Shown piece by piece: positions 1-8,582 of a stretch of DNA of 43,617 nucleotides (positions within the stretch are counted from its first letter, which is position 1; each line of letters starts with the position of its first letter). Under the pieces are notes generated by a model. That model saw only the letters and a list, made by a program, of their open reading frames with translations, did not search any database and was not told the DNA's origin. This DNA is from an uncultured Pseudomonadota bacterium (GTDB taxonomy: Bacteria > Myxococcota_A > Bradymonadia > Bradymonadales > GCA-2716585): NCBI GenBank assembly GCA_937123825.1, contig CAKZKQ010000478.1:1-43617 (forward strand). The letters are read 5' to 3'. Position numbers and translations under genes: made by a program.

Positions 1-2
1 GC

Positions 3-1445
3 AAGTTTCTGGGCCTGGGGCTGGGGGCCGCCGCCGCGATGGCGGGGGGGCTCTTGACCGCCCGAGGTCAGGTGCGCGCCCAGGAATTGCCCGACGACCG
101 CCGCTTCCTCTTTGTCTTTGGCGCTTTTGGCGGCGCCAGCATCATCGACAGCTTTTTGCCGCTGCCTGCCAGCGCCGTGCAGCCCCCCGGCGACGCCAAC
201 ACGCTGCTGGCCTACCCCGACGAGGCCATCATCCAGCCCGGCGGGTCCAACATCCGCTGTGTGGCCGACCTGAACCTGTCGGACATCTTCACCAGCGGCC
301 ACAAGCCCGAAGACTTCCTGCGCTCGCACGTGGACAACATGGCGGTGCTGCCCTGCGAGGTCACCAGCGTCAACCACATCGTGGCCCAGAAGCGCGCCGT
401 GACCGGTGCCGGGGTCAACGCCGGCAAGACCATCATGGAAGCCATGGCCGAGCGCCACGGCAGCGACATGATCCTGCCCAACTGCAACATGTCCTCGGGC
501 GGCTACGTCGAGCCCGGCGACGACTTTTCGCTCTCCGAGCGCTTCCGGGCCGAGATCATCGCCGACCCGCGCTTCTTTGCGCTGGCCACCCACGGCTACC
601 AGGGCCTCAAAGACGTGCCCGACAAGGCCCTCATCGAGCGTGCCCGCGGCGTGCGCGGCGAACTCGAAGACCTGTCCCACTTTGGCCTGACCTTCAAAGA
701 CGCCCCGCGCCGCGGCCGCTTCCTCGACATGCGCCGCAACGTCCAGCCCCGCATGGAAGTGGCCGATCTCATCAGGACCCTCGTCCTGCTGCCCGACTCG
801 CCCCAAACCCCGCTGAGCGACTACGGTCTGGCACCGCTGCCCGACGACGAGCGCGAGCGCCTGATGAACCACCTGCCCGCGCTCTTGACGGACCCGCTGG
901 AGAGTCAGGCCGCGTTGGCCTTCTTGTTGGCGCGCTACCAGGTGTCGTGTGCGTTGACCTTCGGCCCCAGCTTCCAGCCCATCATCACCGATCAGGTGCT
1001 GGGAACGCCGCTGGCCTTCGACTTCTCGCACACGGACCACGTGGTGGCTCAAAACGTCATGTGGGGCCGCATCCTGGGCGTCATCGACGGCCTCGTCCGC
1101 CTGCTCAAAGAGCAGCCCTACGACGACGCCAATCCCGACCGTGGCTCGCTCTGGGATCGCTCGTTGATCTACGTCGCCACCGACTTTGGCCGCTCCAAGA
1201 CGCGCCCCTCCGGCTCCCTCTCCTTCGGCTCCGGCCACGATCTCAACAACGGCAACCTCATCATCTCGCCGCTCGTCCAGGGCAACCGCGTCTGGGGCGG
1301 CATCGACCCCACCACCGCCATGACCTTCGGCGACCGAGGTGACGGCACCCGCACCATCTTCCGCGAAGGCCACACCTACAGCGCCATCGCCCACGCCCTC
1401 GACATCGACTTCAACGGCCGCCTCGACATGGACTTCATCCTTTAA
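3..1445 (+). CDS. DUF1501-like exported protein, 5' end outside the window
   Basis: The reading frame is open from the first bases of the window, so the true start lies upstream. The visible N-terminus (KFLGLGLGAAAAMAGG, then ARGQVRA) looks like the hydrophobic part and cleavage region of a signal peptide. A FLGLGLGAAAA core is typical of Tat signals, but the twin-arginine pair would lie outside the window. The C-terminal third has the pattern of DUF1501 proteins (alkaline-phosphatase-like fold): a YVATDFGRS segment near 1170-1200 followed by SGHDLNNGNLIISPLVQGN and a VWGGID segment. DUF1501 proteins often pair with DUF1800 genes; any such partner would be upstream and is not visible. The catalytic role of the family is not established. 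It ends 9 bases before the convergent MopE-like gene. Secretion and family are inferred from these motifs; the specific function is unknown. Confidence 0.75.
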   Translation, partial: KFLGLGLGAAAAMAGGLLTARGQVRAQELPDDRRFLFVFGAFGGASIIDSFLPLPASAVQPPGDANTLLAYPDEAIIQPGGSNIRCVADLNLSDIFTSGHKPEDFLRSHVDNMAVLPCEVTSVNHIVAQKRAVTGAGVNAGKTIMEAMAERHGSDMILPNCNMSSGGYVEPGDDFSLSERFRAEIIADPRFFALATHGYQGLKDVPDKALIERARGVRGELEDLSHFGLTFKDAPRRGRFLDMRRNVQPRMEVADLIRTLVLLPDSPQTPLSDYGLAPLPDDERERLMNHLPALLTDPLESQAALAFLLARYQVSCALTFGPSFQPIITDQVLGTPLAFDFSHTDHVVAQNVMWGRILGVIDGLVRLLKEQPYDDANPDRGSLWDRSLIYVATDFGRSKTRPSGSLSFGSGHDLNNGNLIISPLVQGNRVWGGIDPTTAMTFGDRGDGTRTIFREGHTYSAIAHALDIDFNGRLDMDFIL

Positions 1446-1454
1446 GTCTTTGGT

Positions 1455-3491
1455 TTAGAGGCGCCAGGGACACAAAAGCTGTCCCCGTGTATTGAAGGTT
1501 GTCATGGCGGTGGTTGCTCCTGTTGGCTGTGATTCTGCTCGCACAAATATCGCAGCCCCATGTAGGTGCGGGAGCAGCTGAAAGTCTCCGAAGCTGAAAT
1601 CTTGGAAATCAAAGATGTTTACCGAGCGAACGCCGCCCAGTTCTTCTTCGAATACGAAGGCTTCGTTGGTGCCAGTTTCAACCTGTATTGCCATTAGAAG
1701 GCCGTCCTCCAATGGGAAGACACCTTTCAGGTCAATCTCATCGTCCGACTCGAAGAAGGTCGTTCGAGGGCCTCCGGGGCCGTCTGATATTCGCTGCCGG
1801 ACGACTCTGACCACATCGCCCTCTTGGACCACTCGGTAGAGATCATTGTCATCGATGATGGCACCACGCGAGCGCTGTCCTGTTTCGTTGATGGATGTCT
1901 TGTCAAAGCGCCGAATGTTTCCAAAATCCACCTGTGGGCTCAATCCGGATGTGCTGACGCGGGTCACCACCAACTCTCTGTTGAGGCCACCGGCATTGTT
2001 CTCCTCGCTGAATTCGGTTGCGATGAGGAACGTGAATGCAGGGAAGTCCAGGTGGAGACTTTCGATGCTGTAGAAGAATCCTAGTTCATTGGTGCGTATT
2101 GTGTCAGAAGTGCCCGCCTCATCGTCTCGGAACGCCTGAACCAAGAGGTTTCTGGCTGTGTCGATCCCCACAAGCCAGAAGACGTTCTGACTGATGTGCA
2201 TTGTTTTGATGTCTCGAAGTTCACGCCCGATGTCGGCAACAACAGGGAAGGACACCACACCTTGCTGGCTGACGCGTGTGATGCTGATGCTGTTGTTTCT
2301 GTTTCGAACAACGACATACTCCCTGGTGGATGGATCCCAGTGCGCAGTGACTTTGTCTTGGAGTTCTTTAAATCCAAGCCCTGTCACCTCGTGTTCTGTT
2401 TGCCCTGTGGCGTCCATAAGGGTTGCTCTCAGATCACCTTCAACGCCCGTATGATAGAGGTGGATGAACTGGGTTTTGTCTGCGTTGTTGAGGAAGGACG
2501 AAAAGCCCAAGATTTCATTGGTCTCAAACAGTCGCCTGTTCAGTTGATTCTCCAAGCAACACAACTCATCGGTGCGGCCGTCGCAGTCATTGTCGATGTC
2601 GTCGCAGAAGGTCTCTTCAAGTTCGAAGTCGAGGCCGTTGTCTTGTGCGTGTTGTGCGTAGAAATCGGCGGAGCATTCCTGGGGGGCGCCGGATTGGCAT
2701 GAGGCCAGCGCTCCAGCACAGACGCCGTCGGTCAACTGGCATTGCGGCGCGGTGAAATCGTCGTCGTCTTCGTCAATGTCGCCGTCGCAGTCGTTGTCTT
2801 GGCCGTCGCAGACCTCTTCATCGACTTCCAGGTCGTCGTCTTCAGTGTCGACGAGGCCGTCGCAGTCGTTGTCCTGGCCATCGCAGACCTCTTCGCCGGT
2901 GGGCTCACACTCGCAGCCGTTGCCGCCGGTGCCCAGGTCTTCGTTGACGTCCACCAGTCCCGGTGTGCAGGCCTGCTCGCAGGCACCGGCCACGCAGGCG
3001 GCTTCGGCGCCGGTCTCGGCGTCGCAGGGCTCGACATCGTCGTCCATGGCGTCGACAAGGCCGTCGCAGTCGTTGTCAATGCCATCGCAGACCTCTGGGC
3101 CGTCAGGAACGCACTCGCAGCCGTCGCCGTTGGGGTCGTTGATGTCATCGTTGACGTCTACAAAGCCGTCGAGGCAGCGGTAGATGCACTGGCCCTCAAG
3201 GCATTGGATCCCTTCGGCGTTGTCCGTGCCGGGGCAGCCGTTGCATCCGCCGCAAAACTCAAGCTCGATGCGCGGATTGACGCAGTCTCGCCCGCAAGCA
3301 ATCTCCTCGGTGTCGCATTGGGGGGACTGACAGAGTTGGTTCAGGCAAATCTCGTCGTCCTGGCACTCTTCGTCGCGGACACACTCCTCAAAGAGGTTGT
3401 CTGTGTCTGTGCACCCGGCTTGAGTGCCCACAATGGCCATCGCCAGCGCCCATGCGCTCATGCAGCGAGTCATTGTTTGAATGGTTGTCAT
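1455..3491 (-). CDS. MopE-like lipoprotein with CDGxDNDCDG repeats
   Basis: A 678-residue secreted lipoprotein. I chose the ATG at 3491 rather than the longer frame because GGAG lies 8 bases upstream and a lipoprotein signal follows directly (MTTIQTMTRCMSAWALAMAIVGTQAGC, with lipobox TQAGC). The N-terminal 300 residues are very Cys/Asp rich. They hold four copies of the C-D-G/D-x-D-N-D-C-D-G motif, the putative metal-binding repeat named after the copper-binding MopE family and common in myxobacterial surface proteins. The C-terminal 350 residues lack these repeats and resemble a beta-rich domain, with alternating hydrophobic strands and motifs such as YVVVRNRN; I do not recognise a family. 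It stands alone and converges on the DUF1501-like gene. Surface location and Ca/Cu binding are family-based inferences. Confidence 0.85.
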   Translation of the reverse strand: MTTIQTMTRCMSAWALAMAIVGTQAGCTDTDNLFEECVRDEECQDDEICLNQLCQSPQCDTEEIACGRDCVNPRIELEFCGGCNGCPGTDNAEGIQCLEGQCIYRCLDGFVDVNDDINDPNGDGCECVPDGPEVCDGIDNDCDGLVDAMDDDVEPCDAETGAEAACVAGACEQACTPGLVDVNEDLGTGGNGCECEPTGEEVCDGQDNDCDGLVDTEDDDLEVDEEVCDGQDNDCDGDIDEDDDDFTAPQCQLTDGVCAGALASCQSGAPQECSADFYAQHAQDNGLDFELEETFCDDIDNDCDGRTDELCCLENQLNRRLFETNEILGFSSFLNNADKTQFIHLYHTGVEGDLRATLMDATGQTEHEVTGLGFKELQDKVTAHWDPSTREYVVVRNRNNSISITRVSQQGVVSFPVVADIGRELRDIKTMHISQNVFWLVGIDTARNLLVQAFRDDEAGTSDTIRTNELGFFYSIESLHLDFPAFTFLIATEFSEENNAGGLNRELVVTRVSTSGLSPQVDFGNIRRFDKTSINETGQRSRGAIIDDNDLYRVVQEGDVVRVVRQRISDGPGGPRTTFFESDDEIDLKGVFPLEDGLLMAIQVETGTNEAFVFEEELGGVRSVNIFDFQDFSFGDFQLLPHLHGAAIFVRAESQPTGATTAMTTFNTRGQLLCPWRL

Positions 3492-3564
3492 GGTTTCTGC
3501 TCCACGCCTGTCATTGCAACCACCGTGCATCTGGGCACACTGTGGTGTTTGAGTATCATTGAGG

Positions 3565-3771
3565 TTATTCAAAAACAAACATCATCTCAAGGCCAAAAGC
3601 GTCCGCACCGACCATGGGGCTGACGTCAATGTCACCGGCGCGTTTGGGCGGGTCAGGGGCCAGGACATCTCTGTTGCTTGGCCGCTCCAGGAAGTAGAAC
3701 CCCAGGGCTCCCAACGCCATGACGCCGCTGCCCACAAAAAGCCCGGTGCGCAGCGTGCCAAGCTCATCCAT
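3565..3771 (-). CDS. Possible 68-residue membrane protein or 3' gene remnant
   Basis: A short frame starting at ATG 3771 with one clear hydrophobic segment (LFVGSGVMALGALGFYF) and a C-terminus ending SPMVGADAFGLEMMFVF. A transmembrane helix followed by a short tail with a 'P-x-x-G-x-x-x-x-G-L' strand ending in an aromatic residue is what I associate with the C-terminal end of larger TPR/PEGA-type envelope proteins of myxobacteria. This could therefore be the last part of a lost gene. No convincing Shine-Dalgarno sequence precedes it and there is no partner upstream. It lies about 70 bases upstream of the start of the MopE-like lipoprotein on the same strand. Real gene status is uncertain. Confidence 0.35.
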   Translation of the reverse strand: MDELGTLRTGLFVGSGVMALGALGFYFLERPSNRDVLAPDPPKRAGDIDVSPMVGADAFGLEMMFVFE

Positions 3772-3906
3772 CAAACCACTTGGTTCTTGAATCCGGTGGC
3801 GGTGCGCTCTTGTGGCGGGGGTTATCGGGCGCAGGTGGGGTTTGGTTGCGGGAAAAATGTGTTTTGGGGCTGAGAAAGTCGGTTGAGTGGGGTGTTGGGG
3901 GTGGTT

Positions 3907-4581
3907 TTAGAGCTTTCCGAGCCATTTGAAGGCGTTGAGGAGGGCGGCTTTGCCGCCGGTTTCGACGATGTCGCCGTGGGCGACGATGATGCGGTCGAAG
4001 TCGAGGGCGGTGATGGCGCGCAGGTCTGCGCGGGCGGCTTGTTTGTTCATGCCGAAGCGCTCAAGGAGGGTGGTTTTGCAGCCTGGGTAGCCGCCCATGG
4101 CGCGCATGATGGCACGGGTGGTCCAGGGGGCGGTGGGGGGAATGTTGAAGACCAGATCGCAGACCACCAGCGAGCGGCTGGGTTTGTGGAGCATGACGAC
4201 TTCGTTGGTCAGCGAGAAGCAGGTCAGCGCGACCAGTTCGATCTCGTCTCCGAAGGGGTGGTTGTCTTGGGCGAGCACTGCGTGAAAGGGCACGTCTGGG
4301 CGTTTCTTGTCGAGGCCTGGGGCGGCCCAGGCTTCCCAGCCGGCTTCGGCCCATGGTCCCACATAAAGGTGGTGGTAGAGGCTGGGGGCCAGGACCCACC
4401 TGGGGGTGCCAAGGTGGTTGAGCGCGGATGGGTCCATGGCGATGGGAGAGTAGACCAGCAGGCCTTTGGAGAGTTGGAGGACGGTCATGCGCGCGCCCAA
4501 CTCCATGCCCATGAAGCGCAGCGGCGCTTGGGCGACGTGGAGACCTGGGGCGAGCTGGCGAAGCGCGGTGGGAGGGGTCAT
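3907..4581 (-). CDS. DUF4336 family protein (metallo-hydrolase-like fold)
   Basis: A 224-residue soluble protein matching DUF4336 over its whole length. Family-like segments include LAPGLHVAQAPLRFMGMELG near the N-terminus, PSLYHHLYVGPW around residue 88, and a C-terminal IIVAHGDIVETGG motif. The fold is related to metallo-beta-lactamases, but I do not see the canonical HxHxDH metal motif, so enzymatic activity is doubtful. An AGGAG about 8 bases before the ATG supports the start. It is divergent from the LysR-type regulator that begins at 4734, with about 150 bases between them. LysR regulators often control a divergently encoded neighbour, so this gene is the natural candidate target; that is inference. 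Confidence 0.8.
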   Translation of the reverse strand: MTPPTALRQLAPGLHVAQAPLRFMGMELGARMTVLQLSKGLLVYSPIAMDPSALNHLGTPRWVLAPSLYHHLYVGPWAEAGWEAWAAPGLDKKRPDVPFHAVLAQDNHPFGDEIELVALTCFSLTNEVVMLHKPSRSLVVCDLVFNIPPTAPWTTRAIMRAMGGYPGCKTTLLERFGMNKQAARADLRAITALDFDRIIVAHGDIVETGGKAALLNAFKWLGKL

Positions 4582-4733
4582 GGGGCGGTCTCCTGGTGGG
4601 TTTGGGGTCGATGGTTGCTCCGTTAGGGGCGCTCGATGTGTCGCGGATAGACTCTAGGCATGTTTTGTGTTTCATGGAAGCAATGCAGGTGGCAAAGGGC
4701 TTTGCGTCAATGAAAAGCATGCGGGAGGGCGAC

Positions 4734-5615
4734 GTGACTTTGGATGGGATGGACTGGGATGGGCTGCGGCTCTTGCTGGAGGTGGCCAGGACGGGGAGCT
4801 TGCTGGGGGCAGGGCGAGCTTTGGGGGTGGCGACGTCGACGGTGTCGAGGCGGTTGACGGCGTTGGAGGAGGGCTTTGGGGTGCGGCTTGTGGAGCGGGC
4901 CTCGGATGGGTGTCGATTGACGGTGCAGGGGGAGTTGGTGGCGCAGTCGGCGCGGGCCATGTCGCGGGAGTTGGGCCGCGTGCGCGAGCAGATGGCGGGG
5001 GCGGTCAGCGGCAAGGTGGTGGTGGCGTGCAGCGATGGGTTTGTGTCGGCGGTGACGGATTTTGTGGCCCGGTTTGAGGCGGTTCACCCGGAGTGCGTGG
5101 TGGAGATCGACGTCAACAACGACTACGTGCGCGTGGCCAAAGGCGAGGCGGACGTGGCGATCCGCATGGCGCATTTGGGGGAGCCTTCGCTGGTGTATCG
5201 GCGGTTGATGACGATGGATTATGGGTATTTTTGCGCGTCGGCGTTGCGGGAGCGCTTGGTGGAGCAGGGCGGTGGGGTGTTGCCCAGGCCTGGTCAGGTC
5301 CCCTTTGTGTCGGTGTCGCCGCCGCTGGATCGAGCGCCGCAGGCCAGGGCAGCCACGGCGGCGGGTTTTGTGAAGGTGAAGGTGCGGACCAACTCGTTTA
5401 TGGCGCAGTTGAGCGCGGTGCAAAGGGGCATTGGGGTGGCGACGATGCCGGTGCTGGCCTCTGAGGGGCTGGTGCGGGTCTTTGAAGGGCTGGAGGTGCC
5501 CGGCGCGGATGTCTTTTTGGCCATGCGCCACAGCTCCACACGTCAGCCCCACATCCGCGCCTTTGTGGACGCGTTGATGGGCGACTTTATGCCGCAGTTG
5601 TTGGGTGCTGGTTGA
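4734..5615 (+). CDS. LysR-family transcriptional regulator
   Basis: A 293-residue LysR-type regulator. I chose the GTG at 4734 because GGGAGGG lies four bases upstream and the protein then has the usual LTTR length; the in-frame ATGs further upstream have no such site. Residues about 6-65 form the winged HTH (MDWDGLRLLLEVARTGSLLG, then an S-T-V-S-R-R-L-x-A-L-E recognition helix). Residues about 90-290 form the effector-binding domain. The pattern 'LRLLLEVARTGSLLGAG ... VSRRLTALEEGFGVRL' matches the subgroup that usually acts as single-target regulators next to a divergent gene. The DUF4336 gene is divergent across a 150-base gap. The effector is not predictable from sequence. Confidence 0.9.
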   Translation: MTLDGMDWDGLRLLLEVARTGSLLGAGRALGVATSTVSRRLTALEEGFGVRLVERASDGCRLTVQGELVAQSARAMSRELGRVREQMAGAVSGKVVVACSDGFVSAVTDFVARFEAVHPECVVEIDVNNDYVRVAKGEADVAIRMAHLGEPSLVYRRLMTMDYGYFCASALRERLVEQGGGVLPRPGQVPFVSVSPPLDRAPQARAATAAGFVKVKVRTNSFMAQLSAVQRGIGVATMPVLASEGLVRVFEGLEVPGADVFLAMRHSSTRQPHIRAFVDALMGDFMPQLLGAG

Positions 5616-5656
5616 GTGTGCGCTGTGTTTGAGGGCTGCGGGCGCTGGTGTGTTGT

Positions 5657-5676
5657 CACCCATGTGGGTGCTTTTG
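5657..5676 (+). terminator. Likely intrinsic terminator after the LysR gene
   Basis: A 6-bp perfect stem CACCCA/TGGGTG with a 2-base loop, followed by CTTTTG, about 40 bases after the LysR stop codon. The U-tract is short, so strength is uncertain. Confidence 0.5.
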
Positions 5677-5687
5677 CGTTGTCTGAG

Positions 5688-5722
5688 CGCCGAGATTTCG
5701 TCGAGACGACGACAGTTCGTCG
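5688..5722. promoter_or_regulatory. Paired 16-bp palindromes, enhancer-like site A
   Basis: Two near-palindromes, CGCCGAGATTTCGTCG (5688-5703) and CGACGACAGTTCGTCG (5707-5722). They match the pairs at 11480-11516 and 13519-13555, and all three sites lie upstream of sigma54-type promoters. Here the centre-to-centre distance is 19 bp (21 bp in the other two), and the gap to the -24 element is 100 bp instead of 51 bp. The second palindrome also extends to an AGACGAC/GTCGTCT hairpin. The likely ligand is the sigma54 response regulator encoded at 7080-8582; this is inference. Confidence 0.65.
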
Positions 5723-5822
5723 TCTTGATGGTGTCAGAGGCGATGCCTTTGGCGTTGGTTGATGGGTCTTGGTGGCGGCCTTGAGGGGCAGGGCGCTGCG
5801 TTGGCGAGTGTTTGCTGGGGTT

Positions 5823-5838
5823 TGGTATGCGGCTTGCT
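5823..5838 (+). promoter_or_regulatory. Sigma54 (-24/-12) promoter
   Basis: TGGTATGCGGCTTGCT matches the sigma54 consensus TGGYAYRN4TTGCW with the required 10-bp GG-to-GC spacing. It lies about 125 bases before the start codon at 5962 and 100 bp downstream of palindrome pair A. The region 5616-5961 has no gene and otherwise holds only the terminator and these sites. Confidence 0.7.
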
Positions 5839-5961
5839 TGTTTCATGGGGGTGAGCGCCGGGTGGTCGAACGTGGGCGCGTCCTTGATGGGGCGAGCTCC
5901 GGCCACCGGCCAGGGCGGGGAGGGTCTCCGCCCATGACCATCACCCATGTTATGGAGCATT

Positions 5962-6585
5962 ATGAACAACCGCACGAGCATGATCATCGGCTTTTTCAAT
6001 CACCATTTTCAGGCGGGGGAGGCCACGGGCGCCCTCTTGGAGCGAGGCTTTTCCCCCACCGATGTGCACCTGGCCATTGGAGATGAGCCCGAGGGGGAGA
6101 TCGCTGATGGGTCTGAGTTGCTCGGCGCGGACGTGCTCGAAGACGGCGGCTACGCGATGGGCGCAGGTGCGGCGTTGGGGTCGCTGGCTGGGGCGCTGGT
6201 GGGTCTGGCGACGTTGGCGATCCCTGGAGGAATCGTGGCGGGTCCCGTGTTGCTGGCGGCTTACGGCGCGGGTGCAGGGGCCGCGGTCGGCGGCACCTTG
6301 GGTGTGTTGACGGCGTTGGGCGTGCCTGAAGACCAGGCGGAGTATCTCAAGGGCCACAAGGCGCTTGTGGGGGTGTTTGTCACCAAGGCTCGCGCGCGAG
6401 AGGCGGTCGAGGTGTTGAAGCAAGCCGGCGCGGATCCGATCATTGAGCACATCAACCCACCGAAAGGCGCGCGCAAGGCCGGGGCCCGTCAGCCCCACAC
6501 GGCCCCGACACAGGGATCGCCCTCCAGGCAACGCCTTGGCGGCGCGGTCGGCAACCCCTCCTCATCGTTGGCATGGGGGTTTTGA
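5962..6585 (+). CDS. General-stress-type glycine-zipper protein (YflT-like ends)
   Basis: A 207-residue protein starting at ATG 5962, preceded by GGAG at a good distance. Residues 1-45 (SMIIGFFNHHFQAGEATGALLERGFSP) and 140-175 (LVGVFVTKARAREAVEVLKQAGA) are two related alpha/beta segments. They resemble the YflT/GSP17M type of general stress protein, in which a protein monitors or shuffles between two such repeats. The middle (about residues 60-125) is a long Gly/Ala glycine-zipper stretch likely to insert into or associate with membranes. It is the first gene of a short + strand unit with 6635-7087 and follows a sigma54 promoter. Function is not established; a role in stress or envelope protection follows from the family resemblance and the neighbourhood (Dps, MscS, OmpA). 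Confidence 0.75.
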   Translation: MNNRTSMIIGFFNHHFQAGEATGALLERGFSPTDVHLAIGDEPEGEIADGSELLGADVLEDGGYAMGAGAALGSLAGALVGLATLAIPGGIVAGPVLLAAYGAGAGAAVGGTLGVLTALGVPEDQAEYLKGHKALVGVFVTKARAREAVEVLKQAGADPIIEHINPPKGARKAGARQPHTAPTQGSPSRQRLGGAVGNPSSSLAWGF

Positions 6586-6634
6586 GTCGCATGCGGTGCG
6601 TTTCGAATTCCCACACGAAGAAGAGAGGAGTGTC

Positions 6635-7087
6635 ATGAATTTTGTTCAAGTCAAAGATATTTTGAGGCTCATCCATGCGGCCAGCCGCCGCTTGGTGGGG
6701 GTTTATGAGGGACGCTGGGCTGAGGTCAGCGATCCGGCCATTCGGTGGTGTCTCAAGCGCGCCATTGCTCACGAGAGGAGCGCACAGGCGAGCATCGAGC
6801 GGTATCTGGAGCAGGCGCCCGAGCATGTGCTGGGGGGCTGGTTTCAGTCGGTCGGGGTTTGGCGCCTTGATGAGGTGATGGCCGAGGTCACACAGGCGCC
6901 GCTGCGAACTTCTGCGGAAGCGGCGGCGTTGGTGGTGCGCTGTCATGAAGCGTTCATTGAGACCTACCGGCATCTGTGTGCGCAGGCGTTCTCTCGCGAT
7001 GTCGGTCGAGTCCTTGGAGGGCTCCTGGGGGCACGTCAAGAGCGCTCACGCAGGCACGCCTGGCAGTCGCTGCGGACGCTCATTTGA
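6635..7087 (+). CDS. Hypothetical helical protein, possibly ferritin-like
   Basis: A 150-residue protein starting at ATG 6635 with GAGGAG upstream. The sequence is almost entirely amphipathic helix (VKDILRLIHAASRRLVGVYEG, CLKRAIAHERSAQASIERYL, AAALVVRCHEAFIETYRHL). Spaced His/Glu residues recall four-helix ferritin-like bundles such as the DUF2383 type, but no complete di-iron motif is visible and I would not assign metal binding. It lies 49 bases after the glycine-zipper protein and is probably cotranscribed with it from the sigma54 promoter at 5823. Its 3' end overlaps the convergent response regulator gene by 8 bases. No confident family assignment. Confidence 0.65.
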   Translation: MNFVQVKDILRLIHAASRRLVGVYEGRWAEVSDPAIRWCLKRAIAHERSAQASIERYLEQAPEHVLGGWFQSVGVWRLDEVMAEVTQAPLRTSAEAAALVVRCHEAFIETYRHLCAQAFSRDVGRVLGGLLGARQERSRRHAWQSLRTLI

Positions 7088-8582
7088 GCCCCATGCGTTT
7101 GAGCCGTGAGGTCAAGGTGGTGGGGGGGAGGCCCAGGAGCGCCGCAGCGCCGTTGTGGCCACGGATTCGTCCGTTGGCCTTGGCCAGTGCGCGCTTGGCG
7201 TTGAGTTTTTCCATCTCGCGCAGTTGGGCGTCGGTCAAAATAAGGCTCCCGCTAAGGAGCTCGGGCAGCCCGCCTGGGGCGGGGTTGGCAGAAGGCCTGC
7301 GTTGGAGGTGCTCAAAGCTCAGCCGCCCAGTCAGTCGAGCGCGAATGAGCGCTTGCTCCACAACATTTTCGAGTTCGCGGATGTTGCCAGGCCAGTCGTA
7401 TTGGAGCAGTGGGTCCAATTCGGCCTCTCTCAGGGGCGGCGGCGCACCCAAACCCATTTTGCGTGCCAATCGCTCCACAAAATAGCTGGCCAGCAGCACC
7501 ACGTCGTCTCCTCGCTCTCGCAACGGCGGCACCGGCAGGGGGAAGACATTGAGTCGGTAATACAAGTCCGAGCGGAAGCGCCCAGCTTGGACCTCCTGGG
7601 CCAGATCCCGGTTTGTGGCGGCGACGATCCTGACATCCACAGTGCGCGTGCGTGACTCGCCGACACGCTCATAAGTCCCCTCTTGCAAAACCCGCAGGAG
7701 CTTGCTCTGCAGCTCCAGCGGGATCTCTCCGACCTCATCAAGAAAAAGCGTGCCCCCGTGCGCGGCGGCAAAGCGCCCTTCGCGGCTGCGCACAGCACCC
7801 GTGAAGGCACCCCGAGCGTGCCCAAAGAACTCACTCTCGTAGAGTTCATGAGGGACGCAGGCGCAGTTGACCTTGACGATGGGTCCTGAGGCGCGCTTGC
7901 TGCGCTTGTGGAGCTCGCGGGCGACAAGCTCCTTGCCCACCCCCGACTCCCCCTCGATCAAGACGCTGGCGTTGGTTGGGGCGACCATCTCGATCATCTC
8001 TGTGACAGCTTGCACCGCTGGCGATGTGCCGACGATGTCACCGTAGGGTTGGGTCTCCGAGAGTTCCTGACGCAGGCGGACGTTTTCGAGCTCCAGCTGG
8101 GTTTTGAGCGTGTTGATCTCGGCCATGGCGCTTTTGAGTTCGGCGGTGCGCTCGGTCACCCGCCGCTCTAAATCGGCGTTGGATGCCGCCAGGTCGCGGC
8201 GCAACCGGCACAGCGACAGGTGGGTCTCGATGCGGACCATCACCTCGCCGTGCTCGATGGGCTTGGTGACGTAATCCACGCCACCGGACTCAAAGCCCTT
8301 GAGCTTATCGGCCTGATCGGAGAGCGCGGTCATGAAGATGACGGGGATGTCGTGGGTCTTGGGGTCGGCCTTGAGGCGACGACAGGTCTCAAACCCGTCA
8401 ATGCCTGGCATCAAGACATCAAGCAGCACCAGGTCCGGTTGAAACTCCCGTGCCCGGTCAATGGCCTGAGGCCCATTGGTGGCCACCATGAGGTTGTGGC
8501 CTGTGTCCCCCAGCGTGTCTACCAGGACGTGGAGATTGGCAGGGGTGTCATCAACGAGGAGGATGGTGGCGTTTTCTGGCAT
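7080..8582 (-). CDS. Sigma54-dependent response regulator (REC-AAA+-HTH)
   Basis: A 500-residue NtrC-class activator. Domains in order: receiver (residues 1-120; DD at 11-12, phospho-acceptor Asp 55 in [11 protein letters not shown], Lys 107 in YVTKP), a coiled-coil linker (about 128-175), the sigma54 AAA+ domain (about 183-405; Walker A GESGVGKE 211-218, GAFTGA 258-263, Walker B GTLFLDE 277-283), and a Fis-type HTH at the C-terminus ([20 protein letters not shown]). The intact GAFTGA loop means it can contact sigma54. The ATG at 8582 follows AAGGA; the gene overlaps the kinase gene upstream by 32 bases, so the pair is cotranscribed and translationally coupled. It is the obvious ligand of the paired palindromes in this island, and being downstream of the promoter at 11413-11428 it may activate its own synthesis. 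Target binding is inference. Confidence 0.92.
   Translation of the reverse strand: MPENATILLVDDTPANLHVLVDTLGDTGHNLMVATNGPQAIDRAREFQPDLVLLDVLMPGIDGFETCRRLKADPKTHDIPVIFMTALSDQADKLKGFESGGVDYVTKPIEHGEVMVRIETHLSLCRLRRDLAASNADLERRVTERTAELKSAMAEINTLKTQLELENVRLRQELSETQPYGDIVGTSPAVQAVTEMIEMVAPTNASVLIEGESGVGKELVARELHKRSKRASGPIVKVNCACVPHELYESEFFGHARGAFTGAVRSREGRFAAAHGGTLFLDEVGEIPLELQSKLLRVLQEGTYERVGESRTRTVDVRIVAATNRDLAQEVQAGRFRSDLYYRLNVFPLPVPPLRERGDDVVLLASYFVERLARKMGLGAPPPLREAELDPLLQYDWPGNIRELENVVEQALIRARLTGRLSFEHLQRRPSANPAPGGLPELLSGSLILTDAQLREMEKLNAKRALAKANGRIRGHNGAAALLGLPPTTLTSRLKRMGLK

Noticed and set aside
2742..3623. 293-codon + strand frame opposite the MopE-like gene
   Set aside because: Val/Ala-rich antisense of CDGxDNDCDG repeats; the minus-strand gene has signal peptide, ribosome site and family motifs.
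4707..5999. 430-codon minus-strand frame opposite the LysR gene
   Set aside because: Arg/His/Pro-rich shadow; the LysR gene on the other strand explains the region fully.
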